From Bacillus sp. SORGH_AS_0510 (lineage in GTDB: Bacteria > Bacillota > Bacilli > Bacillales > Cytobacillaceae), in assembly GCF_030818775.1 (NCBI RefSeq), contig NZ_JAUTAU010000001.1:1988001-2052000 (forward strand): a stretch of 64,000 nt of DNA. Direction: 5' to 3'. Both the position numbers and the translations under genes were made by a program. Shown here piece after piece: positions 8,442 to 18,436 of this stretch (positions within the stretch are counted from its first letter, which is position 1; every line of letters begins with the position of its first letter). The notes beneath the pieces are model-generated. The model was not told the DNA's origin and searched no databases. It worked only from the letters and a program-made list of their open reading frames with translations.

Positions 8442-9563
8442 ATGGTAAATCAAGAACGTCTTTTGAATGAGTTTTTAGAGCTTGTGCAAATTGACTCAGA
8501 AACAAAATTTGAGACTGAAATTGCAAAAGTATTAAAGCAAAAATTTTCTGATTTAGGTTTAGAAGTGTTTGAAGATGATACTACTTCTATCACAGGCCAT
8601 GGAGCAGGCAATTTAGTATGTACGCTTCCTGCGACAAAAGAGGGTGTAGACCCTATTTATTTTACTTGCCATATGGACACAGTAACGCCTGCAAAAGGGG
8701 TTAAGCCTTCAATTAAAGATGGTTATGTTGTTACTGATGGCACAACCATCTTAGGTGCAGATGATAAGACGGGTATTTCTGTTATGCTTGAAACGATCCG
8801 CCTTCTTAAAGAACAAGATCTTCCGCATGGATTAATTCAATTTGTCATTACGGTTGGGGAAGAGTCTGGATTGGTAGGGGCAAAAGCAATGGATCCTTCC
8901 TTAATGAAGGCAAAATATGGATACGCTCTTGATAGCGATGGCTTAGTTGGGAATGTGGTTGTAGCTGCTCCAACCCAAGCAAAAGTGAAGGCAGTTATAT
9001 ACGGAAAAACAGCACATGCTGGTGTAGCTCCGGAAAAAGGGGTTTCTGCTATTACGATTGCGGCAAAATCCATTGCCAAAATGCCTTTAGGAAGAATTGA
9101 CCATGAAACCACTGCAAATATTGGCCGTTTTGAAGGTGGTCAGGCAACTAATATCGTATGTGACCGCGTGGATATCTTAGCGGAAGCTCGTTCTCTTATA
9201 CCTGAAAAGATGCAATCACAGGTAAGCAAGATGAAGGAAGCATTTGAAACAGTTGCTGCTGATATGGGTGGTAGAGCGGAAGTCGAAGTAGAAGTGATGT
9301 ACCCTGGCTTCAAATTTGGTGAGGGTGACCTTGTGGTTGAGATTGCTCGCAAAGCAGCTGCAAAAATTGGTCGAAGCTGTGAGCTTCAGCATAGCGGTGG
9401 TGGCAGTGATGCTAACGTTATTGCAGGTTTCGGAATTCCTACCGTCAATCTTGCTGTAGGATATGAGGAAATCCATACAACAAATGAGCGTATGCCGCTT
9501 GAGGAGTTATACAAACTGGCAGAAATGACGCTTGCGATTATTGAAGAAGTTGCAAATCAATAA
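8442..9563 (+). CDS. yqjE: M20/M42-type peptidase YqjE (PepT-like)
   Basis: A 373-residue cytosolic metallopeptidase related to tripeptidase T. Zinc-site features are His77 and Asp79 in TCHMDTV, Asp107-Asp108 in GADDKTG, Glu140-Glu141 in GEESG and Asp164 in LDSD, with a dimerisation domain in between starting at KTAHAG. The start is ATG 8442, 8 bases after GGAGGG at 8428-8433; a GTG-type extension back to 8403 has no ribosome site. Equivalent of B. subtilis YqjE (371 residues). Substrate not known. Confidence 0.85.
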   Translation: MVNQERLLNEFLELVQIDSETKFETEIAKVLKQKFSDLGLEVFEDDTTSITGHGAGNLVCTLPATKEGVDPIYFTCHMDTVTPAKGVKPSIKDGYVVTDGTTILGADDKTGISVMLETIRLLKEQDLPHGLIQFVITVGEESGLVGAKAMDPSLMKAKYGYALDSDGLVGNVVVAAPTQAKVKAVIYGKTAHAGVAPEKGVSAITIAAKSIAKMPLGRIDHETTANIGRFEGGQATNIVCDRVDILAEARSLIPEKMQSQVSKMKEAFETVAADMGGRAEVEVEVMYPGFKFGEGDLVVEIARKAAAKIGRSCELQHSGGGSDANVIAGFGIPTVNLAVGYEEIHTTNERMPLEELYKLAEMTLAIIEEVANQ

Positions 9564-9572
9564 GAAAAGTTT

Positions 9573-9599
9573 AAAGGAGAGTCTTTGACTCTCCTTTTT
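9573..9599 (+). terminator. Terminator of yqjE
   Basis: AAAGGAGAGTC pairs with GACTCTCCTTT across a three-base loop, followed by T. Confidence 0.88.
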
Positions 9600-9637
9600 G
9601 TTATACTAGACCTATAAATGGTTTAAGGATGATTAAC

Positions 9638-10915
9638 ATGAAGGAAATGTATCCAAAGAACGGACGAGTCATTTTACATGTTGATATGAACAGCTTTTAC
9701 GCTTCAGTGGAAATGGCGTATGACCCTAACTTAAAGGGGAAGCCATTAGCGATTGCTGGAAATGTGGAAGAGAGACGCGGTATTATTGTTACTTGCAGTT
9801 ATGAAGCTAGAAAATTTGGTGTAAAAACCACAATGCCGCTATGGGAAGCAAAAAAATTATGTCCACAGTTAATTGTGATGAAACCCAATTTTGAGAGATA
9901 TCGTGCAGCCTCTATTGGAATGTTTACTATTCTTAGACAATATACCGAGCTGGTTGAGCCCGTATCGATTGATGAAGGCTATCTGGATATAACTGAGAGC
10001 TTTGAATTTGGCAGTCCCATTGATATTGCCAAAAGTATTCAAAAAAGAGTTCTAGAGCAGCTAGATTTGCCATGTAGTATTGGCATTGCGCCAAATAAGT
10101 TTTTAGCTAAGATGGCCTCAGATATGAAAAAACCAATGGGTATTACCATCCTTCGTAAGCGTGATATACCAAAGGTTCTGTGGACTTTAAATACGAATGA
10201 AATGCATGGAGTAGGCAAAAAGACCGCAGAAAAACTAACGACGATTGGAATCCACACGATAGGTGATTTAGCAAAAGGGAATGACATCCAGCTTAAAACC
10301 CTTTTGGGCATAAATGGACTCCGAATAAAAGAAAGAGCGAATGGAATTGACCATCGGCCTGTTGATCCGGGATCTATTGAAGAATTTAAGAGTATTGGGA
10401 ATTCAACTACATTACCTCGGGACGTCAGCAACCAGCATGAACTTTTCCGTGTATTAGAATCTCTGGCAGAAACCGTTTCAGTTCGGATAAAAAGAAAAAA
10501 TGTTCTTGCAACAACACTCGGAATAACCATTCGTTATAAAGACAGAAAGACAATAACTAGAAGCAAGAAACTTTCTAACCCGATCAATAATAAGGAGGAT
10601 ATTTCCGCTTTTGCAAAACAGCTTTTTTTAAAATCATGGAATGGTGACCCAGTAAGGTTACTGGGCATTACCGGCAATGATTTAGTGGATCAAGACCATG
10701 CATATAAACAGTTGGATTTATTTTCCTTTGAAAAGGATGCAAAAAAAGAACCCCTGCTTAAAACGCTATCCAGCCTCCGAGAGAGATATGGGAAAGAGAT
10801 TATTGAAAACGCTGGCTCTCATAAAGCGGATCCTTCACATAATGTAGGAACGGCAACGAGTTTCAATAAGGATTTTCTTCGATCCTTTCCAATGAAAAAT
10901 ATAGAGGATGAATAA
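9638..10915 (+). CDS. dinB: DNA polymerase IV (Y family, PolY1/YqjH)
   Basis: A 425-residue translesion polymerase. Palm-domain metal ligands are Asp16 (HVDMNSFYAS) and Asp112-Glu113 (VSIDEGYLD); helix-hairpin-helix motifs around 180-215 include MHGVGKKTAEKL. A beta-clamp-binding peptide, QLDLF, lies near residue 362. The start is ATG 9638 behind AAGGA at 9625-9629, which gives the N-terminus of B. subtilis YqjH. No LexA box is visible upstream, unlike polY2 in this window. Confidence 0.92.
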   Translation: MKEMYPKNGRVILHVDMNSFYASVEMAYDPNLKGKPLAIAGNVEERRGIIVTCSYEARKFGVKTTMPLWEAKKLCPQLIVMKPNFERYRAASIGMFTILRQYTELVEPVSIDEGYLDITESFEFGSPIDIAKSIQKRVLEQLDLPCSIGIAPNKFLAKMASDMKKPMGITILRKRDIPKVLWTLNTNEMHGVGKKTAEKLTTIGIHTIGDLAKGNDIQLKTLLGINGLRIKERANGIDHRPVDPGSIEEFKSIGNSTTLPRDVSNQHELFRVLESLAETVSVRIKRKNVLATTLGITIRYKDRKTITRSKKLSNPINNKEDISAFAKQLFLKSWNGDPVRLLGITGNDLVDQDHAYKQLDLFSFEKDAKKEPLLKTLSSLRERYGKEIIENAGSHKADPSHNVGTATSFNKDFLRSFPMKNIEDE

Positions 10916-10952
10916 AAAGCTCCACTTTGCAATATACAAAGTGGAGCTTTTT
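10914..10952. terminator. Bidirectional terminator between dinB and zwf
   Basis: A 16-base stem starting AAAAAGCTCCACTTTG, with A- and T-runs on both sides, serves the two convergent genes. Confidence 0.92.
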
Positions 10953-10962
10953 ATGATTTAAA

Positions 10963-12456
10963 CTACTTACAAATATCTACGTCAAGGTCTGTTACAGGCC
11001 ACCAGAAGAAGCCATCCTTTTCTAACAGTTCATCTGCCGCTTTTGGTCCCATTGAACCTGAAGGGTAATTTGGAAATTCTGCCTTTGTTCCTTCCCACAT
11101 TTCTGAAATCTTATCTACAAAGGCCCAAGAATAGGCTACTTCGTCCCAATGTGTAAAGTTGGTCGCATCGCCGCGCATGCAATCATAAAGCAACTTCTCA
11201 TAGCCTTCAGGAGTGTTCATAGCATTAATTCCTGTGTTAGCGAAGCTTAACTTTACTTCTTGTGCGTCTAGGTGGCCGCCCGCCTTTTTGGCATTAAGAT
11301 GAAGGGTAATACCCTCTTCAGGTTGAATATGAATCACAAGGAGGTTTGGATTTAACATCTTTTCAGTTTGATAATATAAATTCATAGGAATGTCTTTAAA
11401 CTGAACGACAATCTTTGTTGATTTGGCTGCCATTCTTTTTCCAGTTCGAATATAGAAAGGAACGCCTGCCCAGCGGAAGTTATCAATCATGACTTTCCCT
11501 GCAACAAATGTCTCTGTGTTCGATTCCTTGTCTACCATTTGTTCATCACGATAGGCTGGAACATTCTTGTCACCCATAGTTCCCTCATCATATTGACCGC
11601 GGACAAAGTAATCATTTACTTCTTCACCCGCAATTGTTCTGAGGGAGCGGAACACTCTTACTTTTTCGGATCGAATTTCATCGGTTGTTAATTTGATTGG
11701 AGGCTCCATCGCAAGCAAGGCTACCATTTGCATCATATGGTTTTGTAGCATATCACGTAAAGCTCCGCTTGTCTCATAGTAACGTCCGCGCTCTTCTACG
11801 CCAAGTGTTTCACTAGAAGTAATTTGGATATTAGAAATGTAACGGTTATTCCATAGTGGCTCGAAAATAGCATTGGCAAAACGGATTACTTCAATGTTCC
11901 GCACCATTTCTTTACCTAGATAGTGATCAATTCGATACACTTCATCTTCTGAAAATGCCGTTCTAATTTGTTCATTTAACTCTTTGGCAGATGGTAAATC
12001 ATGACCAAATGGCTTTTCAATGACTAAACGCTTGTAGCCTTTTACGTCTGTTAATCCATCAGACTTTAAATGAAGCGCGATTGGACCGAAAAATTCAGGT
12101 GCCATCGCTAGGTAAAATATCCGATTTCCTTCAAGCTGATAGTTTTCATCAATCTGGTGTGCCAGTTTATTTAATTCTGCGTATGAGTTTGAATCTGCTA
12201 CATCGTGTGATTGATAATAAAAATGAGAAGCAAATTCATCGAGATTGTCCTGATCACCTAACGCGGACAATACTGAATCCTTTACAGATTTCTGAAAATC
12301 ATCATTAGATAATGATCTTCTTGCTACCCCAACGACAGCAAATTTATCTAATCTTCCTTTCTTAAACAATCGGTAAAGAGAAGGAAACAATTTTCTGTGT
12401 GCTAAATCACCGGTTGCTCCGAAGATCATAATTAATGAATTCATATTTTGTTCCAC
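10963..12456 (-). CDS. zwf: Glucose-6-phosphate 1-dehydrogenase
   Basis: A 497-residue enzyme of the oxidative pentose phosphate pathway that makes 6-phosphogluconolactone and NADPH. The dinucleotide motif GATGDLAHRK is at 13-22, EKPFGHD at 147-153 and the active-site signature RIDHYLGKE at 175-183. It starts at GTG 12456, 10 bases after AAAGAGGT on the minus strand. It is a single gene diverging from rnz, as in B. subtilis (yqjJ). Confidence 0.95.
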   Translation of the reverse strand: MEQNMNSLIMIFGATGDLAHRKLFPSLYRLFKKGRLDKFAVVGVARRSLSNDDFQKSVKDSVLSALGDQDNLDEFASHFYYQSHDVADSNSYAELNKLAHQIDENYQLEGNRIFYLAMAPEFFGPIALHLKSDGLTDVKGYKRLVIEKPFGHDLPSAKELNEQIRTAFSEDEVYRIDHYLGKEMVRNIEVIRFANAIFEPLWNNRYISNIQITSSETLGVEERGRYYETSGALRDMLQNHMMQMVALLAMEPPIKLTTDEIRSEKVRVFRSLRTIAGEEVNDYFVRGQYDEGTMGDKNVPAYRDEQMVDKESNTETFVAGKVMIDNFRWAGVPFYIRTGKRMAAKSTKIVVQFKDIPMNLYYQTEKMLNPNLLVIHIQPEEGITLHLNAKKAGGHLDAQEVKLSFANTGINAMNTPEGYEKLLYDCMRGDATNFTHWDEVAYSWAFVDKISEMWEGTKAEFPNYPSGSMGPKAADELLEKDGFFWWPVTDLDVDICK

Positions 12457-12686
12457 GGGTTAAAAGACCTCTTTCCTAATAGCATGTGTGTGCTTATGTA
12501 GTTTTAATTACAATTCTTTCATTCAATTATTTAATTTAGCGGTTTTCATTAGGTTTCGCAAATAAATTGATTTGCATGTAAGAAATATGCCTTTAAGTTT
12601 TTAAAGGTGCGAGGGAGAAATCAAAGTGAGTTTATGATATATTATCAATATTAGTTACAGGACCGGTAAGAAAGGAGATATACCAT

Positions 12687-13610
12687 TTGGATTTATTTTT
12701 TCTAGGTACGGGAGCAGGAATGCCAGCGAAACTAAGGAATGTCACATCTATAGCCTTGAAGTTGCTTGAGGAGCGAGGGGCAATATGGTTATTCGATGTT
12801 GGGGAGGCAACTCAGCATCAGATTTTACACACATCTATTAAGCCACGGCGTATTGAAAAAATTTTTATTACGCACCTTCATGGTGATCATATATATGGGT
12901 TGCCCGGTTTATTGTCTAGCCGTTCATTTCAAGGTGGGGAGTCAGAGGTCACTGTTTATGGACCAAAAGGGATTAAACAATATATTGAGATGAGTCTGTC
13001 TTTAAGCCAGACCTACTTAAAATATCCGCTAGACATTATTGAAATTAGTGAGGGAGTTATTTTTGAAGATGAGCAGTTTGTGGTAGAAGTTCGGCTGCTC
13101 GAACATGGGATTCCTTCGTATGGGTACCGCATCACGGAGAAGGACAGGCCGGGGACCTTGCTTGCAGTTAAGCTAATCGAAGCAGGTGTTAAGCCTGGAC
13201 CAATCTTTAGGCAAATAAAAAATGGGGAATCGATTACTCTTGAAGACGGACGGGTGATTCATCCAAATGAGTTCCTGGGTCCTGAGCAAAAGGGAAGAGT
13301 GGTCACCATTCTAGGCGATACAAGATACTGCGAAAATGCATTGGAATTGGCTAAAGAAGCAGATTTATTAGTCCACGAAGCCACCTTCTCAAAGGGTGAG
13401 GAAACACTTGCCTTCGAATACTTTCATTCAACGACCTATCAGGCAGCAGATATTGCTAGAAGGGCCGGCTGCAGGCAATTATGTTTGACTCATATCAGCT
13501 CACGGTACGACCGGAATGAGTGGCGCGAGTTAGTGGCTGAAGCAATGGAAACCTTTCCTAATACAGATATCGCGGAAGATTTTAAAGAGATTCATATTCC
13601 GCTTAAGTAA
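12687..13610 (+). CDS. rnz: Ribonuclease Z
   Basis: A 307-residue tRNA 3' processing endonuclease with a metallo-beta-lactamase fold. The zinc motif ITHLHGDH places His63, His65, Asp67 and His68 exactly as in B. subtilis RNase Z. Further ligands are His140-like in LLEHGIPS, Asp in ILGDTRYC and His in LTHISSRY. The start is TTG 12687, with AAAGGAGATATACC upstream. A structured repeat begins at its stop codon. Confidence 0.94.
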   Translation: MDLFFLGTGAGMPAKLRNVTSIALKLLEERGAIWLFDVGEATQHQILHTSIKPRRIEKIFITHLHGDHIYGLPGLLSSRSFQGGESEVTVYGPKGIKQYIEMSLSLSQTYLKYPLDIIEISEGVIFEDEQFVVEVRLLEHGIPSYGYRITEKDRPGTLLAVKLIEAGVKPGPIFRQIKNGESITLEDGRVIHPNEFLGPEQKGRVVTILGDTRYCENALELAKEADLLVHEATFSKGEETLAFEYFHSTTYQAADIARRAGCRQLCLTHISSRYDRNEWRELVAEAMETFPNTDIAEDFKEIHIPLK

Positions 13611-13755
13611 GAAAAGCGCAAGCGCCTTGGTCAGCCCCGACAGGCAAATGTTCTTTGGCAAGAAAAGTCGCTCTTTGACTTTACTTGCCGAAGGTTATTT
13701 GACCCGAGGGGCTAGGCGTTGGAGCTGGACAATTCTCGAAGGAATTTTATACTTT
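13610..13755 (-). repeat. Structured intergenic repeat, family A, copy 1
   Basis: About 145 bp, the reverse complement of the copies at 22107-22247 and 23305-23451. The element has nested inverted repeats: an outer arm GCGCCTAGCCCC with its partner, and an inner arm CTTCGGCAAG with a near-complement. It lies directly after rnz. In-frame translations of it (for example GYLTRGARRWSWTILE) are spurious. Similar repeats are, to my knowledge, common between genes in Bacillaceae. Confidence 0.85.
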
Positions 13756-13764
13756 CTTATCATT

Positions 13765-13799
13765 AAAAAAAAAGCACTTACCGATTTTGGTAAGTGCTT
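13765..13799 (-). terminator. Terminator of namA
   Basis: On the minus strand AAGCACTTACC pairs with GGTAAGTGCTT, followed by nine T. Confidence 0.9.
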
Positions 13800-13807
13800 C
13801 TCTGTTC

Positions 13808-14827
13808 TTATACCCATCCTCGCTCGTACTGCTTAGGGCCTTCGAGGGTGACGCCAAGTTCCTTGGCTGCTGTTCGTGGCCAATATGGGTCACGCAGCAA
13901 CTCGCGTGCTAGGAACACTAAATCAGCTCGGTCATTCTGTAATATTTCCTCAGCCTGAATCCCTGTGGTAATGAGACCGACTGCACCTGTTGGGATTTCA
14001 GCTTCATTTTTAATCGTTTCAGAATATTTCACTTGATATCCTGGATAGACATGTATGTGGGCTGGTACCACTGCGCCAGAACTTACGTCTACCAAGTCCA
14101 CACCTTGTTCCTTCATCCACTTTGCAAATAAGACGTAATCTTCCGGAGTTAATCCTTCTTCATGATAATCATTCGCAGAAACCCTTACGAACAGAGGACC
14201 TTCCCAAACGGTTTTCACAGCTTCGATGACTTCACGCAGCAAGCGGTAACGGTTCACAGCAGTGCCGCCATATTCATCCGTCCTTTTGTTGGAAAGCGGA
14301 GATAGAAACTCATTAATTAAGTAGCCATGGGCACCGTGAATTTCAATTACATCGAAACCAGCTTTGGCAGCTCGTTCCGCCCCTGTTTTAAAGGCTTCCA
14401 CTGTATCTTTAATATCAGCTTCTGTCATTTCTTTAGGAGCTTTCGATTTTTCATTGAAAGCAATCGCTGAGGGTGCAATGATTTCACCTTCTAATACTGC
14501 TTTTCTGCCGGCATGGGCAAGCTGAATGCCTGTTTTCGCGCCATGTTCTTTCATTAGGGTGTTTAACTCTTTGAACCCATCAATGTGCTCATCACTCCAA
14601 ATCCCTAAATCCTGTGGAGAAATTCGGCCCTGTGGAGTAACGGCAGTTGCCTCAACGATAATTAAACCAACCTGTCCGACTGCTCTACTTGTATAGTGAG
14701 TACGGTGCCAGTTTTGAAGAAGTCCATCTTCATTATGGCTGGAGTACATACACATTGGAGCCATAACAATTCGATTTTTTAATGTCACTCCCTTTATAGT
14801 AAGGGGAGAAAATAATTTGGTTGTCAT
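13808..14827 (-). CDS. namA: NADPH dehydrogenase NamA (old yellow enzyme, YqjM)
   Basis: A 339-residue FMN flavoprotein that reduces activated C=C bonds in enals, enones and nitro-compounds. Diagnostic residues of the YqjM class are Cys26 and Tyr28 in MAPMCMYS and the substrate-binding His pair in EIHGAHGYL near 164-167. GGAGGG lies 8 bases before ATG 14827. The alpha/beta-hydrolase gene yqjL, which I recall between rnz and yqjM in B. subtilis, is absent. Confidence 0.93.
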   Translation of the reverse strand: MTTKLFSPLTIKGVTLKNRIVMAPMCMYSSHNEDGLLQNWHRTHYTSRAVGQVGLIIVEATAVTPQGRISPQDLGIWSDEHIDGFKELNTLMKEHGAKTGIQLAHAGRKAVLEGEIIAPSAIAFNEKSKAPKEMTEADIKDTVEAFKTGAERAAKAGFDVIEIHGAHGYLINEFLSPLSNKRTDEYGGTAVNRYRLLREVIEAVKTVWEGPLFVRVSANDYHEEGLTPEDYVLFAKWMKEQGVDLVDVSSGAVVPAHIHVYPGYQVKYSETIKNEAEIPTGAVGLITTGIQAEEILQNDRADLVFLARELLRDPYWPRTAAKELGVTLEGPKQYERGWV

Positions 14828-14903
14828 CTCAAAAGCCCTCCTGTTTCATACTAAATCCTTCTTTAGTATAGCAAAGGGTATAAATTTAATGTACAATACT
14901 GCT

Positions 14904-16043
14904 TCAGTCGTGGTCCTTTAACTCACTCAAACGGTAAGTAGTCCCTCTCCAAACGATCCCTCCGCGTTTAAAGGTCAGCAGGCTAGCTCGAATAATTGAA
15001 TAAATAAAAAGTAAAGCGGTGATAGGGAAAACCAGAAACAGCACAGGAGAAAAGACCGTCATTCTTCTTATAATCATCACATATAGGATGCCACTAGCAA
15101 CTATATTTCCTAAGCTTAATAGGGCGACTGTTTTGTTTTCGGAAAAAATCGTCAGGAACGGAAGGACATTGGTGATAAATACACCAAATATCGAAAAAAA
15201 TACCATGCTTACTTGATAATTTAAACCAGCAAACGTATTTTTTTCGAGGCCAATAAATGCTTCCTTTAAACTCCCATACCATTCGACTTCAATTAACCGA
15301 AGTGCAGTGACTATCCTTTGACGATAGCCTGCCTTTTTGATTTTCATTCCTAGCTGCAAGTCATCGTCAGGCCGCATTTTTAACTTTTCATGTGTTCCAA
15401 ATGATTCATATGCCTCTTTTGAAATAAGATTGAATGCGCCAATTCCTGTACCAATCTTTGATTTTGGATTATTTGCCATCCAAGGACGTTTAAAATAGGA
15501 AAATCCAAATAGAAAAAAAGCTACAAAGGTCTTTAACCAAAAATGGTTTGCATGTAAATTAGGCGTTGCTGTTAAATGGTCAAGTTTATGTCTCTCAGCA
15601 TAATGAAGTGCCTTTGCGAATGCTTCTTTTTCGTACTTTACATCGGCATCAGTGAACAATAGCCATTTTCCTGAGGCTAGTTGAGAGCCTTTATATAATG
15701 CATGATTTTTTCCTAACCAGCCTTCTGGTAATTCTTTTACATGAATAATCTTAATCCGTGAATCTTCCTTTTTTAAATCGTCCAAGATTCTTCCAGTTTG
15801 ATCGGTGGAGCGATCGTCTACCACAATCCATTCCACCTTTCTATAACTTTGATTCAACTGGCTTATGATACTTGCTTTTATTTGCTTTTCTTCATTTCTT
15901 GCTGCTACTATAACCGACAATAGTGGCCCTGCTTTTAGGCTCTCTTCCTTTTCAAGAGCATCTAGCTTACGAAAACCTAAAAAAGCATCAACTAGAAAAA
16001 CAATCCAAACAAGGATCCCTAAAGAAAATATTACGGTTAACAT
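14904..16043 (-). CDS. Membrane glycosyltransferase, family 2
   Basis: A 379-residue GT2 enzyme. An N-terminal membrane helix (1-22) is followed by a GT-A catalytic domain: VAARNEE near 46-52, VVDDRSTD near 74-81, LLFTDADV with the DxD-like metal site near 128-135, and acceptor-side motif MRPDDDLQLG. Two to three more membrane helices lie at about 270-360. It resembles the hopanoid/carotenoid-associated GT2 group, but no lipid biosynthesis gene adjoins, so donor and acceptor are unknown. It sits between namA and proC, where I do not recall an equivalent in B. subtilis. Confidence 0.75.
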   Translation of the reverse strand: MLTVIFSLGILVWIVFLVDAFLGFRKLDALEKEESLKAGPLLSVIVAARNEEKQIKASIISQLNQSYRKVEWIVVDDRSTDQTGRILDDLKKEDSRIKIIHVKELPEGWLGKNHALYKGSQLASGKWLLFTDADVKYEKEAFAKALHYAERHKLDHLTATPNLHANHFWLKTFVAFFLFGFSYFKRPWMANNPKSKIGTGIGAFNLISKEAYESFGTHEKLKMRPDDDLQLGMKIKKAGYRQRIVTALRLIEVEWYGSLKEAFIGLEKNTFAGLNYQVSMVFFSIFGVFITNVLPFLTIFSENKTVALLSLGNIVASGILYVMIIRRMTVFSPVLFLVFPITALLFIYSIIRASLLTFKRGGIVWRGTTYRLSELKDHD

Positions 16044-16104
16044 GCCTCACACATCCTGGCCTTTTTTCTTATAAGTTTATAGAAAACGGGGCCAAACATC
16101 CAAT

Positions 16105-16950
16105 TTAGGAAGTCTGGTCCGCCGTCTCAAGTTGCGAACGTAAGGCCGCTCCCATTTTCTTTGATTGAGCAGTGGCTGCCTTAATGCAAGAAATGAATGC
16201 TTGCTGCACACCGTTTTCTTCGAGTACTTTCATGCCGGCTTCTGTTGTTCCACCAGGGCTAGTTACATCCATGCGCAGCTGTGTGGAGGATTTAGATGAA
16301 TTCTTAACCATTTCTGCTGCTCCAATCAGTGTTTGAACAATGAGTTGGCTTGCCATTTCTTTTTCAAGACCTACTTCGACCGCACTCTTTTCCATTGCTT
16401 CAATCAAATAATAGATATAGGCTGGACCGCTTCCTGATAGCCCTGTGACAGCATCTAATTGTTCTTCTTCAACAAATGTAGTTAAACCTATCGTACTAAA
16501 AAGATTTCTGGTTGCTTCTAGCTGCTCTTCAGTAACGCGCTGATTCACTGCTACTGCGGTTGCTGACTTGCCGACAGCGGCTGAGGTGTTTGGCATAGAT
16601 CTTACAATTGCAAGCGGTATTCTTGCTAAGGTTTCAATTGTGTCCATGGATACACCTGCTAATACGGATACAACTAACATGTTCTCATTTATATATTGAC
16701 GAATGGCCTGGATAGCTGTTGCAACATCTTTTGGCTTCATCGCTAACATTACAATATCTGCGCCGTTGAAAAGTGAATTCAAATCGTACGTACTGCTCAC
16801 ACCATATCGTTCTCTAAGACTTGTAAGCCTTTCTTCATTTGAATTGTTTGTTACCCAGATATTTTTCCTATCAATTAAATCATTATCAAGAATTCCCGAT
16901 ATGAATGCTTCAGCCATGGAGCCCGCACCAATGATCGCCATTTTGTTCAT
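16105..16950 (-). CDS. proC: Pyrroline-5-carboxylate reductase
   Basis: A 281-residue NAD(P)H enzyme that performs the last step of proline synthesis. The Rossmann motif is IIGAGSMAEA at 6-15 and the C-terminal signature is LSGSGPAYIYYLIEAM with DVTSPGGTTEAG. The start is ATG 16950, 7 bases after AAAGGAGG; a longer frame back to 16995 runs into the leader terminator. The gene follows a proline T-box, so transcription should rise when tRNA-Pro is uncharged. It is the equivalent of B. subtilis proI (yqjO). Confidence 0.94.
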   Translation of the reverse strand: MNKMAIIGAGSMAEAFISGILDNDLIDRKNIWVTNNSNEERLTSLRERYGVSSTYDLNSLFNGADIVMLAMKPKDVATAIQAIRQYINENMLVVSVLAGVSMDTIETLARIPLAIVRSMPNTSAAVGKSATAVAVNQRVTEEQLEATRNLFSTIGLTTFVEEEQLDAVTGLSGSGPAYIYYLIEAMEKSAVEVGLEKEMASQLIVQTLIGAAEMVKNSSKSSTQLRMDVTSPGGTTEAGMKVLEENGVQQAFISCIKAATAQSKKMGAALRSQLETADQTS

Positions 16951-16972
16951 TTTGTTTCCTCCTTTTTCTCCC

Positions 16973-17232
16973 GTAAAATAAAATAGACCTCTCATCCATA
17001 AAGGACGAAAGGTCTAGCTTCCGCGGTACCACCTTCATTTATCCCTATTTAGATAATTGTAAATAGGGATTCACTTGACTCCGATAACGCCGGATGTGCG
17101 TTAGGTTTTCCTAAGTGCTCATAAGGTAGGTTCAATGATTAAGAGGGCAGAGAAACCTTTCAGCCTATGGGTTTCACTCTCTTTTGCCATTTTTCATTTA
17201 CTGGCCTTAGTCATCGCTTTAACGTAGCAAAT
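16973..17232 (-). promoter_or_regulatory. T-box leader of proC, proline specifier
   Basis: On the minus strand the 14-base T-box core TGGTACCGCGGAA is at the complement of 17019-17031. A Stem I follows the AGTA/GAA loop-E pattern, with the specifier in GAA-CCT-A: CCT, a proline codon, at the complement of 17128-17130. The terminator stem is TAGACCT with AGGTCTA (16981-17017), followed by T-rich sequence. Uncharged tRNA-Pro should allow read-through into proC. Confidence 0.92.
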
Positions 17233-17438
17233 TTTAATTGTGATTATGCAAGAAAAAGGGCTTGTCTGTCAAGAAGAATATTGTAAGAATTTTTTATTTT
17301 TTCTAAAAAGTTATGCAGAAATAATGACAATTTATGAATAAATCGCTACACTTTAATTTATACATTATATGATGGAATCGGTTCATAGCTACATATTTGA
17401 ATATCTTTATTTAACAATAATATTAAGGGGTTTTTATC
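17233..17438. other. Divergent intergenic region between the proC leader and yqjP
   Basis: AT-rich sequence that must carry the promoters of the T-box transcript (leftward) and of yqjP (rightward). I see no confident -35/-10 pair, hairpin or small gene. AAGGGG just before ATG 17439 is the yqjP ribosome site. Confidence 0.4.
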
Positions 17439-18398
17439 ATGACAGAATGGAAAAATGGAATTGCTAAAATTACATTACCAACACCCTTTCCAGTTGGCGA
17501 TGTCAATGGGTATTTGATTAAAGGTGATCGATTAACACTAGTGGATGCAGGCGTAAAGACGGAAGAGTCATGGAATTCATTAAAAGAGCAACTGGCAAAT
17601 TTACATTTAAGCCCCAAGGACATTGAACAAGTGATTCTTACCCACCATCACCCGGATCATGCAGGAATGCTTGACTTTTTTCCTGATTCGTTAGAAGTGT
17701 ATGGTCATATATTGAATGAACGTTGGATACATCCAACTGAAGATTTTTTTCAAGAACAAGAAGAGTTTTTTCGGTTGTATTTTAAGGAGTTTGGTCTCCC
17801 GCAGGAGTATTTTCCTTTCCTTTCTAAGCTCAGAAAAACACTGAAGTATTCCTGTAATCGGTCACTAACCGGATATCTTTCTGAAGGGATGAGACCTAAA
17901 GGGCTTAATGATTGGGTGGTAATTGAAACCCCAGGTCATGCTCAGAGTCAAATTGCTCTTTTTCGAGAAAAGGATGGAGTACTAATTGGTGGCGATTTGA
18001 TTCTTGCTCACATCTCACCAAACCCATTACTTGAGCCGCCGGCACCCGGTGAAAAAGAAAGGCCAAAGCCACAGCTTCAGCACAATGATTCGATGAAGAA
18101 GCTGCTAGCGTATCCGATCCGCTGTGTGTACACGGGTCACGGTGAAGAAGTGTACGAGTTGGAAGATCTAATAGAAAAACGACTCACACGACAACATGAA
18201 CGAGCGATGACGGTGAAAAATTGGCTGAAAGAGGAGGAACTAACTGTATTTGAAATCTGTAAGCGCCTGTTTCCAACCGTCTATCAGCGTGAACTAATGC
18301 TTACCATATCAGAAACCGTCGCTCAACTTGACTATTTAGCCTCTATCGGCGAAATTAGTAGTAATGATAAACAGCCCGTTCTCTACAAGGCGACTTAA
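17439..18398 (+). CDS. yqjP: MBL-fold metallo-hydrolase YqjP
   Basis: A 319-residue protein with a metallo-beta-lactamase domain (about 5-220; THHHPDHAG at 68-76, GHAQSQIAL and GGDLILAHIS for the other ligands) and a C-terminal winged-helix-like region of the LACTB2 type (about 235-300). Its substrate is unknown; this class includes thioesterases, lactonases and nucleases. Only 38 bases separate it from yqjQ, so the two are probably cotranscribed. Confidence 0.8.
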   Translation: MTEWKNGIAKITLPTPFPVGDVNGYLIKGDRLTLVDAGVKTEESWNSLKEQLANLHLSPKDIEQVILTHHHPDHAGMLDFFPDSLEVYGHILNERWIHPTEDFFQEQEEFFRLYFKEFGLPQEYFPFLSKLRKTLKYSCNRSLTGYLSEGMRPKGLNDWVVIETPGHAQSQIALFREKDGVLIGGDLILAHISPNPLLEPPAPGEKERPKPQLQHNDSMKKLLAYPIRCVYTGHGEEVYELEDLIEKRLTRQHERAMTVKNWLKEEELTVFEICKRLFPTVYQRELMLTISETVAQLDYLASIGEISSNDKQPVLYKAT

Positions 18399-18436
18399 AG
18401 ATAGAGAAACGGGAGTAAGCGAGTAGAGGTGTTTAA

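Noticed and set aside
13627..13836. 69-residue ORF similar to another at 22043-22234 on the minus strand (shared GYLTRGARRWSWTIL)
   Set aside because: The shared peptide is the translation of repeat family A in two copies; there is no ribosome site or codon bias, so neither is a gene.
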